A DNA stretch of 64,000 nt, from NCBI RefSeq assembly GCF_900104035.1, contig NZ_FNIT01000012.1:43529-107528 (forward strand), written 5' to 3'. Source of the stretch: Aureimonas jatrophae. Its GTDB lineage: Bacteria > Pseudomonadota > Alphaproteobacteria > Rhizobiales > Rhizobiaceae. Shown here piece by piece: positions 19,294-28,472 of the stretch. Numbering within the stretch: position 1 is the stretch's first letter; every line of letters starts with the position of its first letter. The position numbers and the translations under genes were made by a program. The notes beneath the pieces are model-generated. The model saw nothing but the letters and a program-made list of their open reading frames with translations. It was not told the origin of the DNA and searched no databases.

Positions 19294-20454
19294 CTACGCC
19301 ACCGAGCGTAGTCGGAGATCGTGGACGAAGTGTGCGTTCTTTCTCAGGGGAGCTGCCTCGTATCGTGCGACGAAGCCGGACAGTGCCCGCCGCGACAACG
19401 GCTTGCCAATCGACAGTCCGAACTCCGACAGGCTGCCGAGCGTCGAGGCGGAGGAGCCTTCCCGACGCACGTCGACCGCCATCGATCGCTCTCCCGGTCC
19501 ACCCCAGGCCGCGCGAGGCAGCTTCGCCCCGCTCGGAAACGGTCTGCCTTCGATCGACGAGGCTCGCGTCGTCGCGAGACGATGCCCCAACCATTCGACG
19601 ACGGGAACGCTGACGGCGTTTCCAACAAGGCGCCATCGCTGACGGTCGCCGTTCCGCAAGGAGATGGCGGCTTCGGTCCAGCCCTCCGGAAACCCTTGCA
19701 GGCGCTCCGCATCCCGCAGCTCCGGCGTATGGAACGTACCGGCCGTGCGATCCCATATCGCGGGCGGCGACGGTATGCCGATGTTCGATCCTCCCTTCAG
19801 GGGGGGGATGGCTTCCGGAGCCCAGCCTAGGCCACGCGTTCCTTCCGTCCAGTAGAATCCTACGAAGGCGGGGTCCGCCGGTAGATCCAGAGCCGGATGT
19901 CCGACGCCCTCAAGAAGGACGGAGGCAGCATCGTCATCCCGACATGCCAGCACGAAAAGTCTACGTCTTCGTTGGGGAAGACCGAACATGCGCGTGTCTA
20001 GGACGCGGTATGCCCAACGGTATCCCAACCTCGCCAGATTGGTCGTCACGTGTCGGACGGCTTCGCCACCGGCGAGATCGAGAGCGAAGGCGACGTTTTC
20101 GAGGAGGACGTAGCGCGGCCTGACGGACGCCCGTTCGATCAGACGGAAGACGTGATCGACGAGACCGGAGTTCTTGCCGCGGATGCCGGACCTGCGTCCG
20201 GCCAAACTGATGTCCTGACAAGGCCATCCGGCCGTCACGACGTCGCACGGGGGAAGGCCGGCGAGCGACGTCACGTCCGGGGCGACGTCGATGCCCGGCA
20301 AGTTTCTGCCCAGGACCAGACGAGCGGCGGGATCGTTCTCACAGGCGAGAAGCACATCGTGGCCAGCCTTCCGCATGCCGACCTCGAAACCGCCGATGCC
20401 GCTGAAGAGGCTCACGACCCTGAGTGGTCTACCGATTGCGTCGGAGTGTTCCAT
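19294..20454 (-). CDS. DNA cytosine-5 methyltransferase
   Basis: 386 residues. All main m5C motifs are visible: I FSGIGGFEVGM, IV GWPCQDIS with the catalytic Cys, VI LLENV, VIII QRRRRLF, X GNAVSVPV. It transfers a methyl group from S-adenosylmethionine to C5 of cytosine in a specific duplex sequence; the target-recognition region is between motifs VIII and IX. It is a paralogue of the next gene upstream (20536-21696): both have GFYWTEG and IPPLK.SN.GIPS in the variable region, so they may recognise related sequences or opposite strands of an asymmetric site. The two genes share a strand with an 81-bp gap. The C-terminal tail past motif X (about 90 residues) is longer than in minimal enzymes. 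Confidence 0.95.
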   Translation of the reverse strand: MEHSDAIGRPLRVVSLFSGIGGFEVGMRKAGHDVLLACENDPAARLVLGRNLPGIDVAPDVTSLAGLPPCDVVTAGWPCQDISLAGRRSGIRGKNSGLVDHVFRLIERASVRPRYVLLENVAFALDLAGGEAVRHVTTNLARLGYRWAYRVLDTRMFGLPQRRRRLFVLACRDDDAASVLLEGVGHPALDLPADPAFVGFYWTEGTRGLGWAPEAIPPLKGGSNIGIPSPPAIWDRTAGTFHTPELRDAERLQGFPEGWTEAAISLRNGDRQRWRLVGNAVSVPVVEWLGHRLATTRASSIEGRPFPSGAKLPRAAWGGPGERSMAVDVRREGSSASTLGSLSEFGLSIGKPLSRRALSGFVARYEAAPLRKNAHFVHDLRLRSVA

Positions 20455-20535
20455 TCCGGAATGGTCGCGGAATCACACCGATTCCTCGAGTGCCGAAAAG
20501 ACACATCGGAAAGCGGAACTGGCGGTGCGGAACGA

Positions 20536-21696
20536 TCAGACCGGCGCCGGTTCGGGAGCCTGCGATCCGATCCCATCATGCGAACCATGCAGAGCCGCTT
20601 CCAATCTGCCGACGAAGCCGTCCGGTACCCGCAGTCCACCCTGGTTCACACGCGAGATGAAACCCCTGAGGGCTCTCGGAGACAGCGCCCACCACCCGTC
20701 GTCCAGGAAATCCACGATGGATGGAGCGGCTCGCCGGACCGGGCGATCGCTGATCTGGACGACACGTCTCGTCCCCGATCCCCCTGACGCGGCGGAAGGC
20801 CAGCGGTCGCCGTCCTGAAGAGGTCGGGATGGAAGGTCCAGAATGTCGCCGGGCGACGCCAGCCGCTCTCCTACCCATGCGGCCGCGGGAACCGACACCG
20901 CGTTTCCGACCATTCGCCAACGGGGAGATCGCTTCGGTGGAAAGTTCGCGTCAGTCCATCCAGCTGGAAATCCCTGAAGACGCTCGCAGGCATCGATCCC
21001 CGGTACGAGGACGCGCCCGTCCGGGAAGAGAACCGCGGGTGCGGACGGGATGCCTAGGTTGGATGCAACCTTGAGAGGGGGGATGCCGTCGACGGAGAAG
21101 CCGACCCCCGAACGCCCTTCCGTCCAGTAGAACCCCAAGGGCTTGTCCAAAGATGGGGAGATGGGCTCGGAAGGCCCTGCCTCGTCTGCGAACAGGACCG
21201 TCCTCGGGTCGAGGGTGACGCTGGCGACGAAGAAGACCCTTCGCCGTCGCTGGGGCAAGCCGAAGGCGGTGGTGTCGACGACGCGATAGGCCCACGCATA
21301 CCCCAGACTCTCGACTCGGCGGACGAGTTCGGCCATGGCCGTCCCACCCTTCAGTTGGAGCATGAAGTAAACGTTCTCGATGACGAGCGTGGGACGTTCC
21401 GACTGGAGGAGTTCGAATAGGTGCTGGATATCGCGGGACTTGGAGCCTTCGATCCCGACCTTGTCTCCGGCCATGCTCAGGTTCTGGCAGGGAAAGCCAG
21501 CGGTGACGACGTCGACATCCTTCGGAAGTCGCAAGAGACCGGCGACGTCGCCTGCGACCTCCACGCCCGTGAACCGGGCGTTAAGCACGCGCTGGCAATT
21601 TTCGTCCTTGTCGGCCAGGAGCACGGGCTCGAAGCCCGAAGCCCCTAGTCCGAGTTCGAAGCCTCCGATGCCAGCATACAGTCCGACCAACCTCAT
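20536..21696 (-). CDS. DNA cytosine-5 methyltransferase, paralogue
   Basis: 386 residues. Motif I is YAGIGGFELGL, motif IV GFPCQNLS, VI VIENV, VIII QRRRRVF, X GNAVSVPAA. Function is as for its neighbour: S-adenosylmethionine-dependent methylation of cytosine C5, expected to mark self DNA. It is the first gene of the leftward methylase pair, and only 33-72 bp separate its start from that of the rightward adenine-type methylase, so promoters for the two directions must overlap. Equal length and shared variable-region phrases with 19294-20454 point to an old duplication. A Vsr nuclease gene 6 kb away is the usual companion of m5C enzymes. Confidence 0.95.
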   Translation of the reverse strand: MRLVGLYAGIGGFELGLGASGFEPVLLADKDENCQRVLNARFTGVEVAGDVAGLLRLPKDVDVVTAGFPCQNLSMAGDKVGIEGSKSRDIQHLFELLQSERPTLVIENVYFMLQLKGGTAMAELVRRVESLGYAWAYRVVDTTAFGLPQRRRRVFFVASVTLDPRTVLFADEAGPSEPISPSLDKPLGFYWTEGRSGVGFSVDGIPPLKVASNLGIPSAPAVLFPDGRVLVPGIDACERLQGFPAGWTDANFPPKRSPRWRMVGNAVSVPAAAWVGERLASPGDILDLPSRPLQDGDRWPSAASGGSGTRRVVQISDRPVRRAAPSIVDFLDDGWWALSPRALRGFISRVNQGGLRVPDGFVGRLEAALHGSHDGIGSQAPEPAPV

Positions 21697-21768
21697 CAGT
21701 CGCTTGTACCTACGGCGACTGCGATATCAATGCTCCTTCGCGGCCGTGGCCGAATGGTCGGATGTAGC

Positions 21769-23166
21769 ATGCTGACGGTCGCTCCCGCGGATGCGATATC
21801 GAATGACCCGGTCGACGTCGACGTACAGCGGCTGCACGACCGGTGCGGCGTGTACACGCGAACCCGTATGGTCGAGCAGATCCTGGACGCCGTCGGCTGG
21901 ACGGAGGAGGCCGACCTGTCGCGGGCACGCCTGCTTGAGCCGGCGGTCGGGAACGGTGCATTCCTCGTGGAAGTCGTCCGTCGGCTGATGCGATCGCTCG
22001 TCATTCGCGGTCTGGATCCCCGGAACGTTGCCCTGGAAGAGAGGGTCGTCGGCTTCGAACTGCACGACGGCGAGGCGACGGTCGGACGCTCCAGACTACG
22101 GAGGGTCTTACGGGAAGCCGGAATCGAGGCAACGGAGGCTGCTCGACTGGCGGCCGCGTGGCTTCGAACGGATGATTTCCTGCTGCAGGATCACTCCGAG
22201 GATCGGTTCACGCACGTCGTTGGCAACCCACCCTACGCCAGATGGTCCAAGATTCCCAAGCGCCTGCGCGTCGCGTACGAGAGCCGATTGGCGCCCCATG
22301 TCGCGAAGGGTGACCTGTTCCTACCGTTTCTGGACCTCGGCATAGGCATGTTGCGTTCCGGCGGGCGCTTGGGCTTCCTCTGCTCCGACAGGTGGCAGTA
22401 CATGGCTTTCGCCACCGACTTCCGAACTAGGCGCCTGCCCGAAGTCGAGATCGTCTCGAACGACGTCGTCTCGTCTTCGGACGTGTACGAGAAGGCCGTC
22501 GGGATCTATCCCTCGGTATTGATCCTTCAGAGGAGAAGCAAGCCTCTGTCGCGGCCATCGCTGCGACCACGGGGGCGAACTCTCCGCGACCTGGGCTTCT
22601 CGGTACGCGTCGGTCCAGCTCTGGGATGCACCGAAGCATTCGTCCTACCACCCGAGCACGTCGAAGAGGTCGAACCCGAGTTGCTGGCTCCTTGGGTCGC
22701 GGCTGCCGATGTCCGTGAGCAGAGCATCGTGGATCGCGGACGACGTGTGATCTGCTTGATCGACGATGCAGGCAGACCCCGGGACATGGATGGTTTCCCT
22801 AAAACCTTACGTTGGCTCTCCCGATTCAGGGAGAAGCTCGAACGGCGTTCGATCGTCCGCCAGGATCGCATGAACTGGTTCCGACAGATCGACCGAGTAC
22901 AGTCGGGCGCATGGCGGGGACCGAAGTTGCTTGTTCCGGAACTGGCGAAGGTTCCGCGGGTCGCGTTGGACGAAGCGGGCATCGTGCCCAGTCACGGTAT
23001 CTACGCCATAGTACCGTCGGAGCCGTCAGCGGATCCTACCGCATTGCTGGCCAGACTTGGAGACGGCGGCTTGGCGCGAGCCCTCGATGGCCAATCGCCG
23101 ATGGTGGCGGGAGCATACTACCGTTGCTACAAGAACATTCTCGAACGCGCCGTCCTCGATGACTGA
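21769..23166 (+). CDS. N6-adenine-type DNA methyltransferase
   Basis: 465 residues from ATG 21769; an upstream start at 21730 is possible but lacks coding character. Motif I LEPAVGNGAFLVEV binds S-adenosylmethionine and motif IV GNPPYARW is the catalytic NPPY of amino-methyltransferases. Order I then IV and the long C-terminal target-recognition half resemble gamma-class/Eco57I-family enzymes, but no nuclease domain is present, so this is methylase only. It is transcribed divergently from the m5C pair and converges with the three-gene unit ending at 23182. Together with the neighbours it would form a multi-methylase modification system whose nuclease is not obvious. Confidence 0.9.
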   Translation: MLTVAPADAISNDPVDVDVQRLHDRCGVYTRTRMVEQILDAVGWTEEADLSRARLLEPAVGNGAFLVEVVRRLMRSLVIRGLDPRNVALEERVVGFELHDGEATVGRSRLRRVLREAGIEATEAARLAAAWLRTDDFLLQDHSEDRFTHVVGNPPYARWSKIPKRLRVAYESRLAPHVAKGDLFLPFLDLGIGMLRSGGRLGFLCSDRWQYMAFATDFRTRRLPEVEIVSNDVVSSSDVYEKAVGIYPSVLILQRRSKPLSRPSLRPRGRTLRDLGFSVRVGPALGCTEAFVLPPEHVEEVEPELLAPWVAAADVREQSIVDRGRRVICLIDDAGRPRDMDGFPKTLRWLSRFREKLERRSIVRQDRMNWFRQIDRVQSGAWRGPKLLVPELAKVPRVALDEAGIVPSHGIYAIVPSEPSADPTALLARLGDGGLARALDGQSPMVAGAYYRCYKNILERAVLDD

Positions 23167-23181
23167 AGCCGGCCGCCCCGG

Positions 23182-23904
23182 TCACGGCGGCGACGGCGAA
23201 CCCGAAGGGAAATGAAACAGGTTCCGACAGTGGCCGTCCAAAGCGTCGGCCACGGCCGTTACCTGGGCACCAGCTTCGCCGTTCTCCATCTCTCGGAACG
23301 ACGGGACGAGTCCCTTCGCCCCGTCGAATCGATGCCCGCACATGGAGACGAGCGACGAGTACAGCGGCGAGAGACCGATGCCGTTGGGAAGGGGAACTAC
23401 CGGATGGCTGATCGCCATGGTCGGCGTCAGACTGGTTTCCACGCCGCCGGTGACGAATTTCTTCGTCAGCTGCATGTGGGGGTATCCATGCATGTCGACA
23501 TTGCCGCGAGTGCCGTGCTCGAAACGATAACCGACCGTGTGTCTGTCGGGATCGTCAACCATCTGGATGAGTTCTATCCGGCACTTCTGCTTGTCGACGA
23601 AGAAGTACGGCCTTAGGAAGAAGATCAACGTCTTTTCGCCGTACTCCGGCCGCGGCGCGAACGGCATTGGCAGGAACTGCTTGACGCGGTGGCGGTTCGT
23701 GACCCAGCCAGTCGTCAGCTGCTGCCTGATGAGGCTTTCGTCCACTACGATCTCCGACCTGTAGGTCTTGTAGAAATCGCTTCCCTCTACCTTGCTGCTC
23801 ACGCGAGCGAAGTGGTTGCACCCTGCGATGGCGAACACCTTCAATACGGTCAGAGCCGTATCGACCTCGTCCGGAGGTACGGCGGCTTCGGTCGCGTTAA
23901 TCAC
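23182..23904 (-). CDS. Unknown protein, third gene of kinase-like/receiver-like unit
   Basis: 240 residues from a GTG whose GTGA overlaps the stop of the upstream gene, so translation is coupled to it. No recognised motif. The composition is that of a folded soluble protein rich in aromatic and His residues (FLRPYFFVDKQKC, HGYPHMQLTKKF). No signal peptide or membrane span. Because its partners look like a sensor ATPase and a receiver, and the cluster contains methylases but no evident restriction enzyme, this protein is one candidate for the missing effector or nuclease; that is inference only. Confidence 0.8.
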   Translation of the reverse strand: MINATEAAVPPDEVDTALTVLKVFAIAGCNHFARVSSKVEGSDFYKTYRSEIVVDESLIRQQLTTGWVTNRHRVKQFLPMPFAPRPEYGEKTLIFFLRPYFFVDKQKCRIELIQMVDDPDRHTVGYRFEHGTRGNVDMHGYPHMQLTKKFVTGGVETSLTPTMAISHPVVPLPNGIGLSPLYSSLVSMCGHRFDGAKGLVPSFREMENGEAGAQVTAVADALDGHCRNLFHFPSGSPSPP

Positions 23905-25202
23905 CGGGCGAAGAGACTTGCTGGAGAGTACACGTAGGGATCGACGCGCTCGACGAACCTGATGTCCGCGCCTTTGGTAAGATCGGTGACGAATCTACTG
24001 GTCTCGCCGCGCGGCCGGAAGCGACGGGTGTCTTCGCAGAAGTATAGTTCGTTGAAACGAATGGCTTCCTCGGAGATCCGAAGGAACTCGGGCGTTTCCT
24101 CGATTATCGGCAACCAGAACGATGGACCATCGACCCATGGAGACTCGTGCATGCCTGGTTCGGTGATCGTACCGTAACTCTGTTCGTCGAGACCGAAGGG
24201 AGCCTCGCGTCGACGAGCCGTGTCGGACCAGTTCTCTGCGGTGTCTCGCCCGTCTCCTCTCGCCACCCGCAACCTTGCTTGCAGATGGGGTGGGTCGATG
24301 AGGAGCTGTTGAGGACCGAGAACATCCCGCCTGAACCAGAATTCCAGCTCGGCGGCTACGACGCGCGCGACGATCGTGCGCAACGCATCGTCGTCGGGGC
24401 ATTCGGTGGCTGCCACGTCGACGTCGGCGGACGCCAGGATTTCTCGTCGGTCGTCATCGGGAAGCGTTCGGTTCGAACTGAGGAAATGATCCCAGAAAGT
24501 GACTTCTCGAACGTCTTTGGTTCCGCCAGTAGGAGCTTCCTGCCCGAATGGAGACAGGAACGCGATGGCCTGGCGCGATAGGAACGACACGCACGAGGCT
24601 GGCATTCCGATCGTCGACAGGATACTTTCGTTCATCCTCTCCTTGACGATTTGCACCTGAGCACGTCTTCGCGCCGGCGCATCGAGCAGCTTCGGCCAGT
24701 ACCAGGGACAGAAGACGCCTTCCCCGACGACTCCGGTCCAGAGGCCTGACACGGCGAGATGTTCGGTCTTCAAGGCGAGGTCGGCACGGGTGTCGAAATC
24801 GCCGAGGAGGTACTTGAGATCGAAGTCGACGTTCTTGAGCTTGTTCAGGGATACGACATAAGGCGTATCGGTGAACGCGCGAACGTAGCCTGCCAGATGC
24901 TCTGCCGTAAGGCGGATGCCGAAATCAGGAAATTGCGTCAGGCCGTAGTCGAGCAACAGTATGTCCGCCTGGCCCAGGCGACTCTGGAAAGCCCCCCCTT
25001 CCGGCAGACGCCTTTGCTTCAGACATTCCCTGACGTCGGAGAACAACGATTTTATCTGTTCCTTCAGAACGTCGGGCGCAAGCGGGTCCAGTCTCGCCGC
25101 GCCAGACGCCAGAACTCCGCTATCCTCGACGGACTTCTCGATCAGATCAGGCGACCGGTCGTCACACCCCACCAACCGGACAACACCTGGGCCTGCACCC
25201 AT
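23901..25202 (-). CDS. Atypical response-receiver-like protein
   Basis: 433 residues. The start ATG 25202 lies 4 nt after the stop of the upstream ATPase gene with GGGAGAAG 8 nt ahead. The N-terminal part has receiver-domain landmarks: acidic pair Asp14-Asp15 (VGCDDRS), a hydrophobic strand ending in Asp85 (DILLLDYGL), Ser118 and Lys121 (PYVVSLNK). The spacing between the first and the phospho-acceptor strand is about 30 residues longer than in CheY-like receivers. The remaining 300 residues are unknown and contain a Trp-rich segment (CPWYWPK). It sits between a histidine-kinase-like ATPase and an unknown protein, so a phospho- or conformational relay within a DNA-modification island is plausible. 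Confidence 0.75.
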   Translation of the reverse strand: MGAGPGVVRLVGCDDRSPDLIEKSVEDSGVLASGAARLDPLAPDVLKEQIKSLFSDVRECLKQRRLPEGGAFQSRLGQADILLLDYGLTQFPDFGIRLTAEHLAGYVRAFTDTPYVVSLNKLKNVDFDLKYLLGDFDTRADLALKTEHLAVSGLWTGVVGEGVFCPWYWPKLLDAPARRRAQVQIVKERMNESILSTIGMPASCVSFLSRQAIAFLSPFGQEAPTGGTKDVREVTFWDHFLSSNRTLPDDDRREILASADVDVAATECPDDDALRTIVARVVAAELEFWFRRDVLGPQQLLIDPPHLQARLRVARGDGRDTAENWSDTARRREAPFGLDEQSYGTITEPGMHESPWVDGPSFWLPIIEETPEFLRISEEAIRFNELYFCEDTRRFRPRGETSRFVTDLTKGADIRFVERVDPYVYSPASLFAR

Positions 25203-25206
25203 ACGA

Positions 25207-27462
25207 TTACTTCTCCCAGGATAGTTCGAACGTCGTTCTGTAGCCGCCATGTGGGGTTACAAACCTCGCGATGGATTTGTAGTTCGTGCTCAACATACGA
25301 ACGATCGCCAATCCCATGCCCTGCCCTCCGATCGCCACCGATTCGTACTCCTTCGAAACCTTCAGATCCCTTTCGAAAGCGTCGAACAGTCGATCCTGGC
25401 TTTGGATGTCGATGCCTCCGATGCCCATGTCGCTGATCCTCAGGCCTTCTCGACCATTCTCGGAGAAACCGGCGATCAGGACACGAGCTTCGTCCGAAGC
25501 AAGGCTCGCATTCCAGCTGTTGGCGAGGACGTTCTGCAGTATCGCGCTCCACGCCGCTAAGGGAGCCCGGGGAAAGTACAGTTCGTCGTCGACTGCGACG
25601 ATCATCTCCATGCCCGGCACGAGCGGTTCCATCGACCGCGCCACCTCGCGAGCTATCGCCTGCACTCTCAGTCTGTCGCTTCCCTCCCGGTCCTCTGCGC
25701 TGAGCAGGGGGGTGAAGAGGTTCTGCAAGGCCCTGAGCCTGCCCAACGAGCCCAGGAGATCCTCTGCCGTCTTTCGAAGGTCCGGACGACCGAGTTCGTC
25801 CGCTATGCGCAGCAGTGTCGCACTTGCCGCATCCATGAAACGTGTCTCGCGACCGAGTTCGTGCGTCATGGCCAGTGCGGTGATGCCGGCAGCGGCCAGC
25901 GGAGCGATGACGACGGTACGAGCGTCATACAGCTTCTCGCTCGTGTTCGCGGCCCGTTCGGCGTCCACCGCCTCCTTCTCGATTCTCTCGAACACGACGT
26001 CCGGAAGGGCATCGCGATTCTCATGGAGGACTTCACGCAACCGGCTGTATTTCCGAGCCGCTGGCTCGACGTCCCTTTCCTGTTCGCGCACCCTCAACAG
26101 CCTGGATCTGAACCTGTTGGCGTACAGATCCAGAGAATACCGCACGAGCGCCTGGAGTTGACGATGTGCCGCGTTGTCGACGAGACGATCACGGCCCGAC
26201 TGCACTTCGAGCCACTCGCCCGGAGCGGCTCCCTTGCTCCGCGCTACCGTTCCTTCGTTGTTGGTGGAAATCCTGACGTATCCGAACAGGCGCCTTGGTT
26301 CGGGCAGATCGAGCATGTATCGATCTTCGACCATCCACTTCGAGGGAAGCAGGGCAGACGTCGACAGTCGGCGTCCGTAGTCCGAACCGTTCTCCAGCCA
26401 GTCGTTGTCGATTCCATAGTAGGGAAGCCGGAAACCTGCATCGAACAACGCGACGCTACCGAACCGTTCCAAGTAGTCCTTCAAATCCGCGAGCGACACG
26501 CTTCTGCGCTGCCTGCTGTCCAGCTTGTAGACGAATATCGTGAACTCGACGCCATCGAGGAGCGGCATGCTGCTGACGACATCGGCACCGCCGCGTTGCG
26601 ACTTCCACCGGAGCGAAGACAGGCGGACCTCGTCGCGGAAAACCTCTTCGGGAGCCTTCGGCGGATACCCATCGGTGAATTCCAACTGGATTGATGCGAG
26701 ATCGCTCGTTCGCCCCTTGGTGACGCTGCCGCGTATCTTCGCTCGCCATACCTGGGTTGTGAGGTCCTCGATGACACGGTCGAAGGCCTTCTCTGCCGAC
26801 TCCATGTTGGCGTCGAGGTCGACCCTGAACGCCTTGGGGTCCTCGCTCTCGTTCGTGCGGACGAGACGTTCGAAAGGGGAACGAAGCGACCAGAGCTGGC
26901 GTCCTATCTCCTCAAGTTCCTTGTCGCCGAACTCAAGCTTCAGGTTGCTGATAGTGATGCGCGTCCCGTGAGTGGCACCGTTCGGAAACGGCTTGCCGAC
27001 GAGAAGGCGTCGACGGTCCACGACCTGGAGATCAACCGGAAAGTCCTTCAGGTCCCCACCGGACGTGATCTCCGTCCAGTCCATGGTCGCAACGACTCCT
27101 TTCTCGTCGTCGTCCTTCCGGAGCGTCTCGATTATCAGCTGACTTCCTAGAAACTGCGCCGCCAAACGGCCTACGCCCTTCGATCCGGTCAGTCGACGAC
27201 GCAGAACCTCCGAAAACTCGGCCTGCCGCTTGTGTTGTCCGGCAAGACGCAGATAGCGCCGCTCGAACTGGTCGGCGGTCATGCCAAGACCGTTGTCGGC
27301 TACTACGATCTGGTCGGAACGGATCGTGACGACGCAACGCGTCGCGTCGGCGTCGTAGGAATTCTTCACGATCTCTGCGAGCGCGATGTGGCGTCTTCCG
27401 ATCAGACGCTCCCCCAGTTCCTCCAGGAGCGCCACGTCCACGGTGAAGTACTTCGTCGTCAT
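25207..27462 (-). CDS. Double GHKL ATPase, MutL/MORC-like plus histidine-kinase-like
   Basis: 751 residues. The N-terminal ATP site is of the Hsp90/MutL/MORC type: AEIVKNSYDADA (Glu30, Asn34, Asp39), VADNGLGM, and the glycine lid GSKGVGRLAAQFLG. The C-terminal third looks like a histidine kinase: MTHELGRET with His534 in an H-box-like helix, N-box LQNVLANSWNAS, G1 ISDMGIGGI and G2 IGGQGMGLAIV. The middle contains coiled-coil-like Arg/Glu helices. No membrane segment, so it is cytoplasmic. GHKL ATPases of this kind occur in predicted restriction-modification clusters with Vsr and m5C methylases. It heads a three-gene unit with a receiver-like protein and is divergent from vsr across 63 bp. Confidence 0.88.
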   Translation of the reverse strand: MTTKYFTVDVALLEELGERLIGRRHIALAEIVKNSYDADATRCVVTIRSDQIVVADNGLGMTADQFERRYLRLAGQHKRQAEFSEVLRRRLTGSKGVGRLAAQFLGSQLIIETLRKDDDEKGVVATMDWTEITSGGDLKDFPVDLQVVDRRRLLVGKPFPNGATHGTRITISNLKLEFGDKELEEIGRQLWSLRSPFERLVRTNESEDPKAFRVDLDANMESAEKAFDRVIEDLTTQVWRAKIRGSVTKGRTSDLASIQLEFTDGYPPKAPEEVFRDEVRLSSLRWKSQRGGADVVSSMPLLDGVEFTIFVYKLDSRQRRSVSLADLKDYLERFGSVALFDAGFRLPYYGIDNDWLENGSDYGRRLSTSALLPSKWMVEDRYMLDLPEPRRLFGYVRISTNNEGTVARSKGAAPGEWLEVQSGRDRLVDNAAHRQLQALVRYSLDLYANRFRSRLLRVREQERDVEPAARKYSRLREVLHENRDALPDVVFERIEKEAVDAERAANTSEKLYDARTVVIAPLAAAGITALAMTHELGRETRFMDAASATLLRIADELGRPDLRKTAEDLLGSLGRLRALQNLFTPLLSAEDREGSDRLRVQAIAREVARSMEPLVPGMEMIVAVDDELYFPRAPLAAWSAILQNVLANSWNASLASDEARVLIAGFSENGREGLRISDMGIGGIDIQSQDRLFDAFERDLKVSKEYESVAIGGQGMGLAIVRMLSTNYKSIARFVTPHGGYRTTFELSWEK

Positions 27463-27525
27463 GCCGGTCCCGAAAGGTCGAGCTGGAGTCTAGCAGGCAG
27501 CGGCGCTGCCGCCTACATCGGACTC

Positions 27526-28011
27526 ATGGCCAACGACCTTTTCCAGACCGTGCCGGAAGCCCGTCGCAGACACATGGCTCGCGTAAAGGGAAAGGATACG
27601 AAGCCCGAGAAGATCGTACGTCAGACGGCACACGCCATCGGGCTGAGGTTCCGCCTCCACCGCCGGGACCTACCCGGCACGCCCGACATGGTCTTCCCGC
27701 GTCTTTCGACGGTCGTCTTCGTGCATGGCTGTTTCTGGCATCGCCATTCCGGCTGCCGGCGCTGCACGACACCGAAGACGCGCACGGAATTTTGGAATGC
27801 CAAGTTCGTCACGAACGTCGAACGTGACATGCGCAACTCCGAGCAACTGGTACGGATGGGTTGGAAGGTCCTGGTCGTATGGGAATGCGAAACCTTCGAC
27901 CGGGACCAACTGCGAGTTAGACTGTCCAACGACCTTGGGTCGTCGCAACCCCGGCATGATTTGGATGGCAACGCATCTCCGACTACCGCAATCCTTCGAA
28001 GCGAGTCCTAA
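27526..28011 (+). CDS. vsr: Very short patch repair endonuclease
   Basis: 161 residues from ATG 27526. Vsr hallmarks are clear: RRRHMARVKGKDTKPE at the N-terminus, LPGTPDMVFP with the catalytic Asp, and VFVHGCFWHRHSGC with the zinc and active-site residues, then FWNAKFVTNVERD and VLVVWECE. Vsr nicks 5' of the T in T:G mismatches created when 5-methylcytosine deaminates, and so protects m5C target sites from mutation. Its presence beside two m5C methyltransferases fits. It is transcribed divergently from the GHKL ATPase gene. Confidence 0.95.
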   Translation: MANDLFQTVPEARRRHMARVKGKDTKPEKIVRQTAHAIGLRFRLHRRDLPGTPDMVFPRLSTVVFVHGCFWHRHSGCRRCTTPKTRTEFWNAKFVTNVERDMRNSEQLVRMGWKVLVVWECETFDRDQLRVRLSNDLGSSQPRHDLDGNASPTTAILRSES

Positions 28012-28472
28012 ACCGGCTTGGCCTGCAGGCAGATAATCCGTCGACGGCCCTGAACACGGAACATTTGGAAAACGTCTCGCTTGCTAGGTCCTCGACATGT
28101 TGGGAACGATCTGACGCAGTACCTCTCTTCGAGCGCTTCGCCGTCCGGCGACAGAGATCGAGTTGGTCGCTGACAGTGTACCAGGAGCTTTCGACACGCC
28201 ATCCCAACGGCGTATCCGTTTGGGGCGCTCCCGGGATGACCAGCCGTGGCGGTGCTTTCGCCAGAAGCCGAACGTGCCGCGGATGAGTGCCATTCGCAGC
28301 GTGCCGCGGAATGGGTAGAGTCCTATACTGTCCTGTCGCGCTGCAGCTTGCCTTTCCCGATCTCCGACTAGACGCGACGGCAGCGATGGACTGGTTCCAT
28401 CGGCATGTTGAGTCCAAACGGCTTTTCGTGTGTGGTCGGAGACCACGACGGGAACCGGAGAATGACGTCAGG
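28012..28472. other. Gap between vsr and DUF262 cassette
   Basis: No convincing gene on either strand. The frames crossing it are Ser/Arg/Pro-rich. A TATACT hexamer at 28324-28329 could be the -10 of a promoter for the DUF262 gene, but I see no good -35. Confidence 0.4.
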
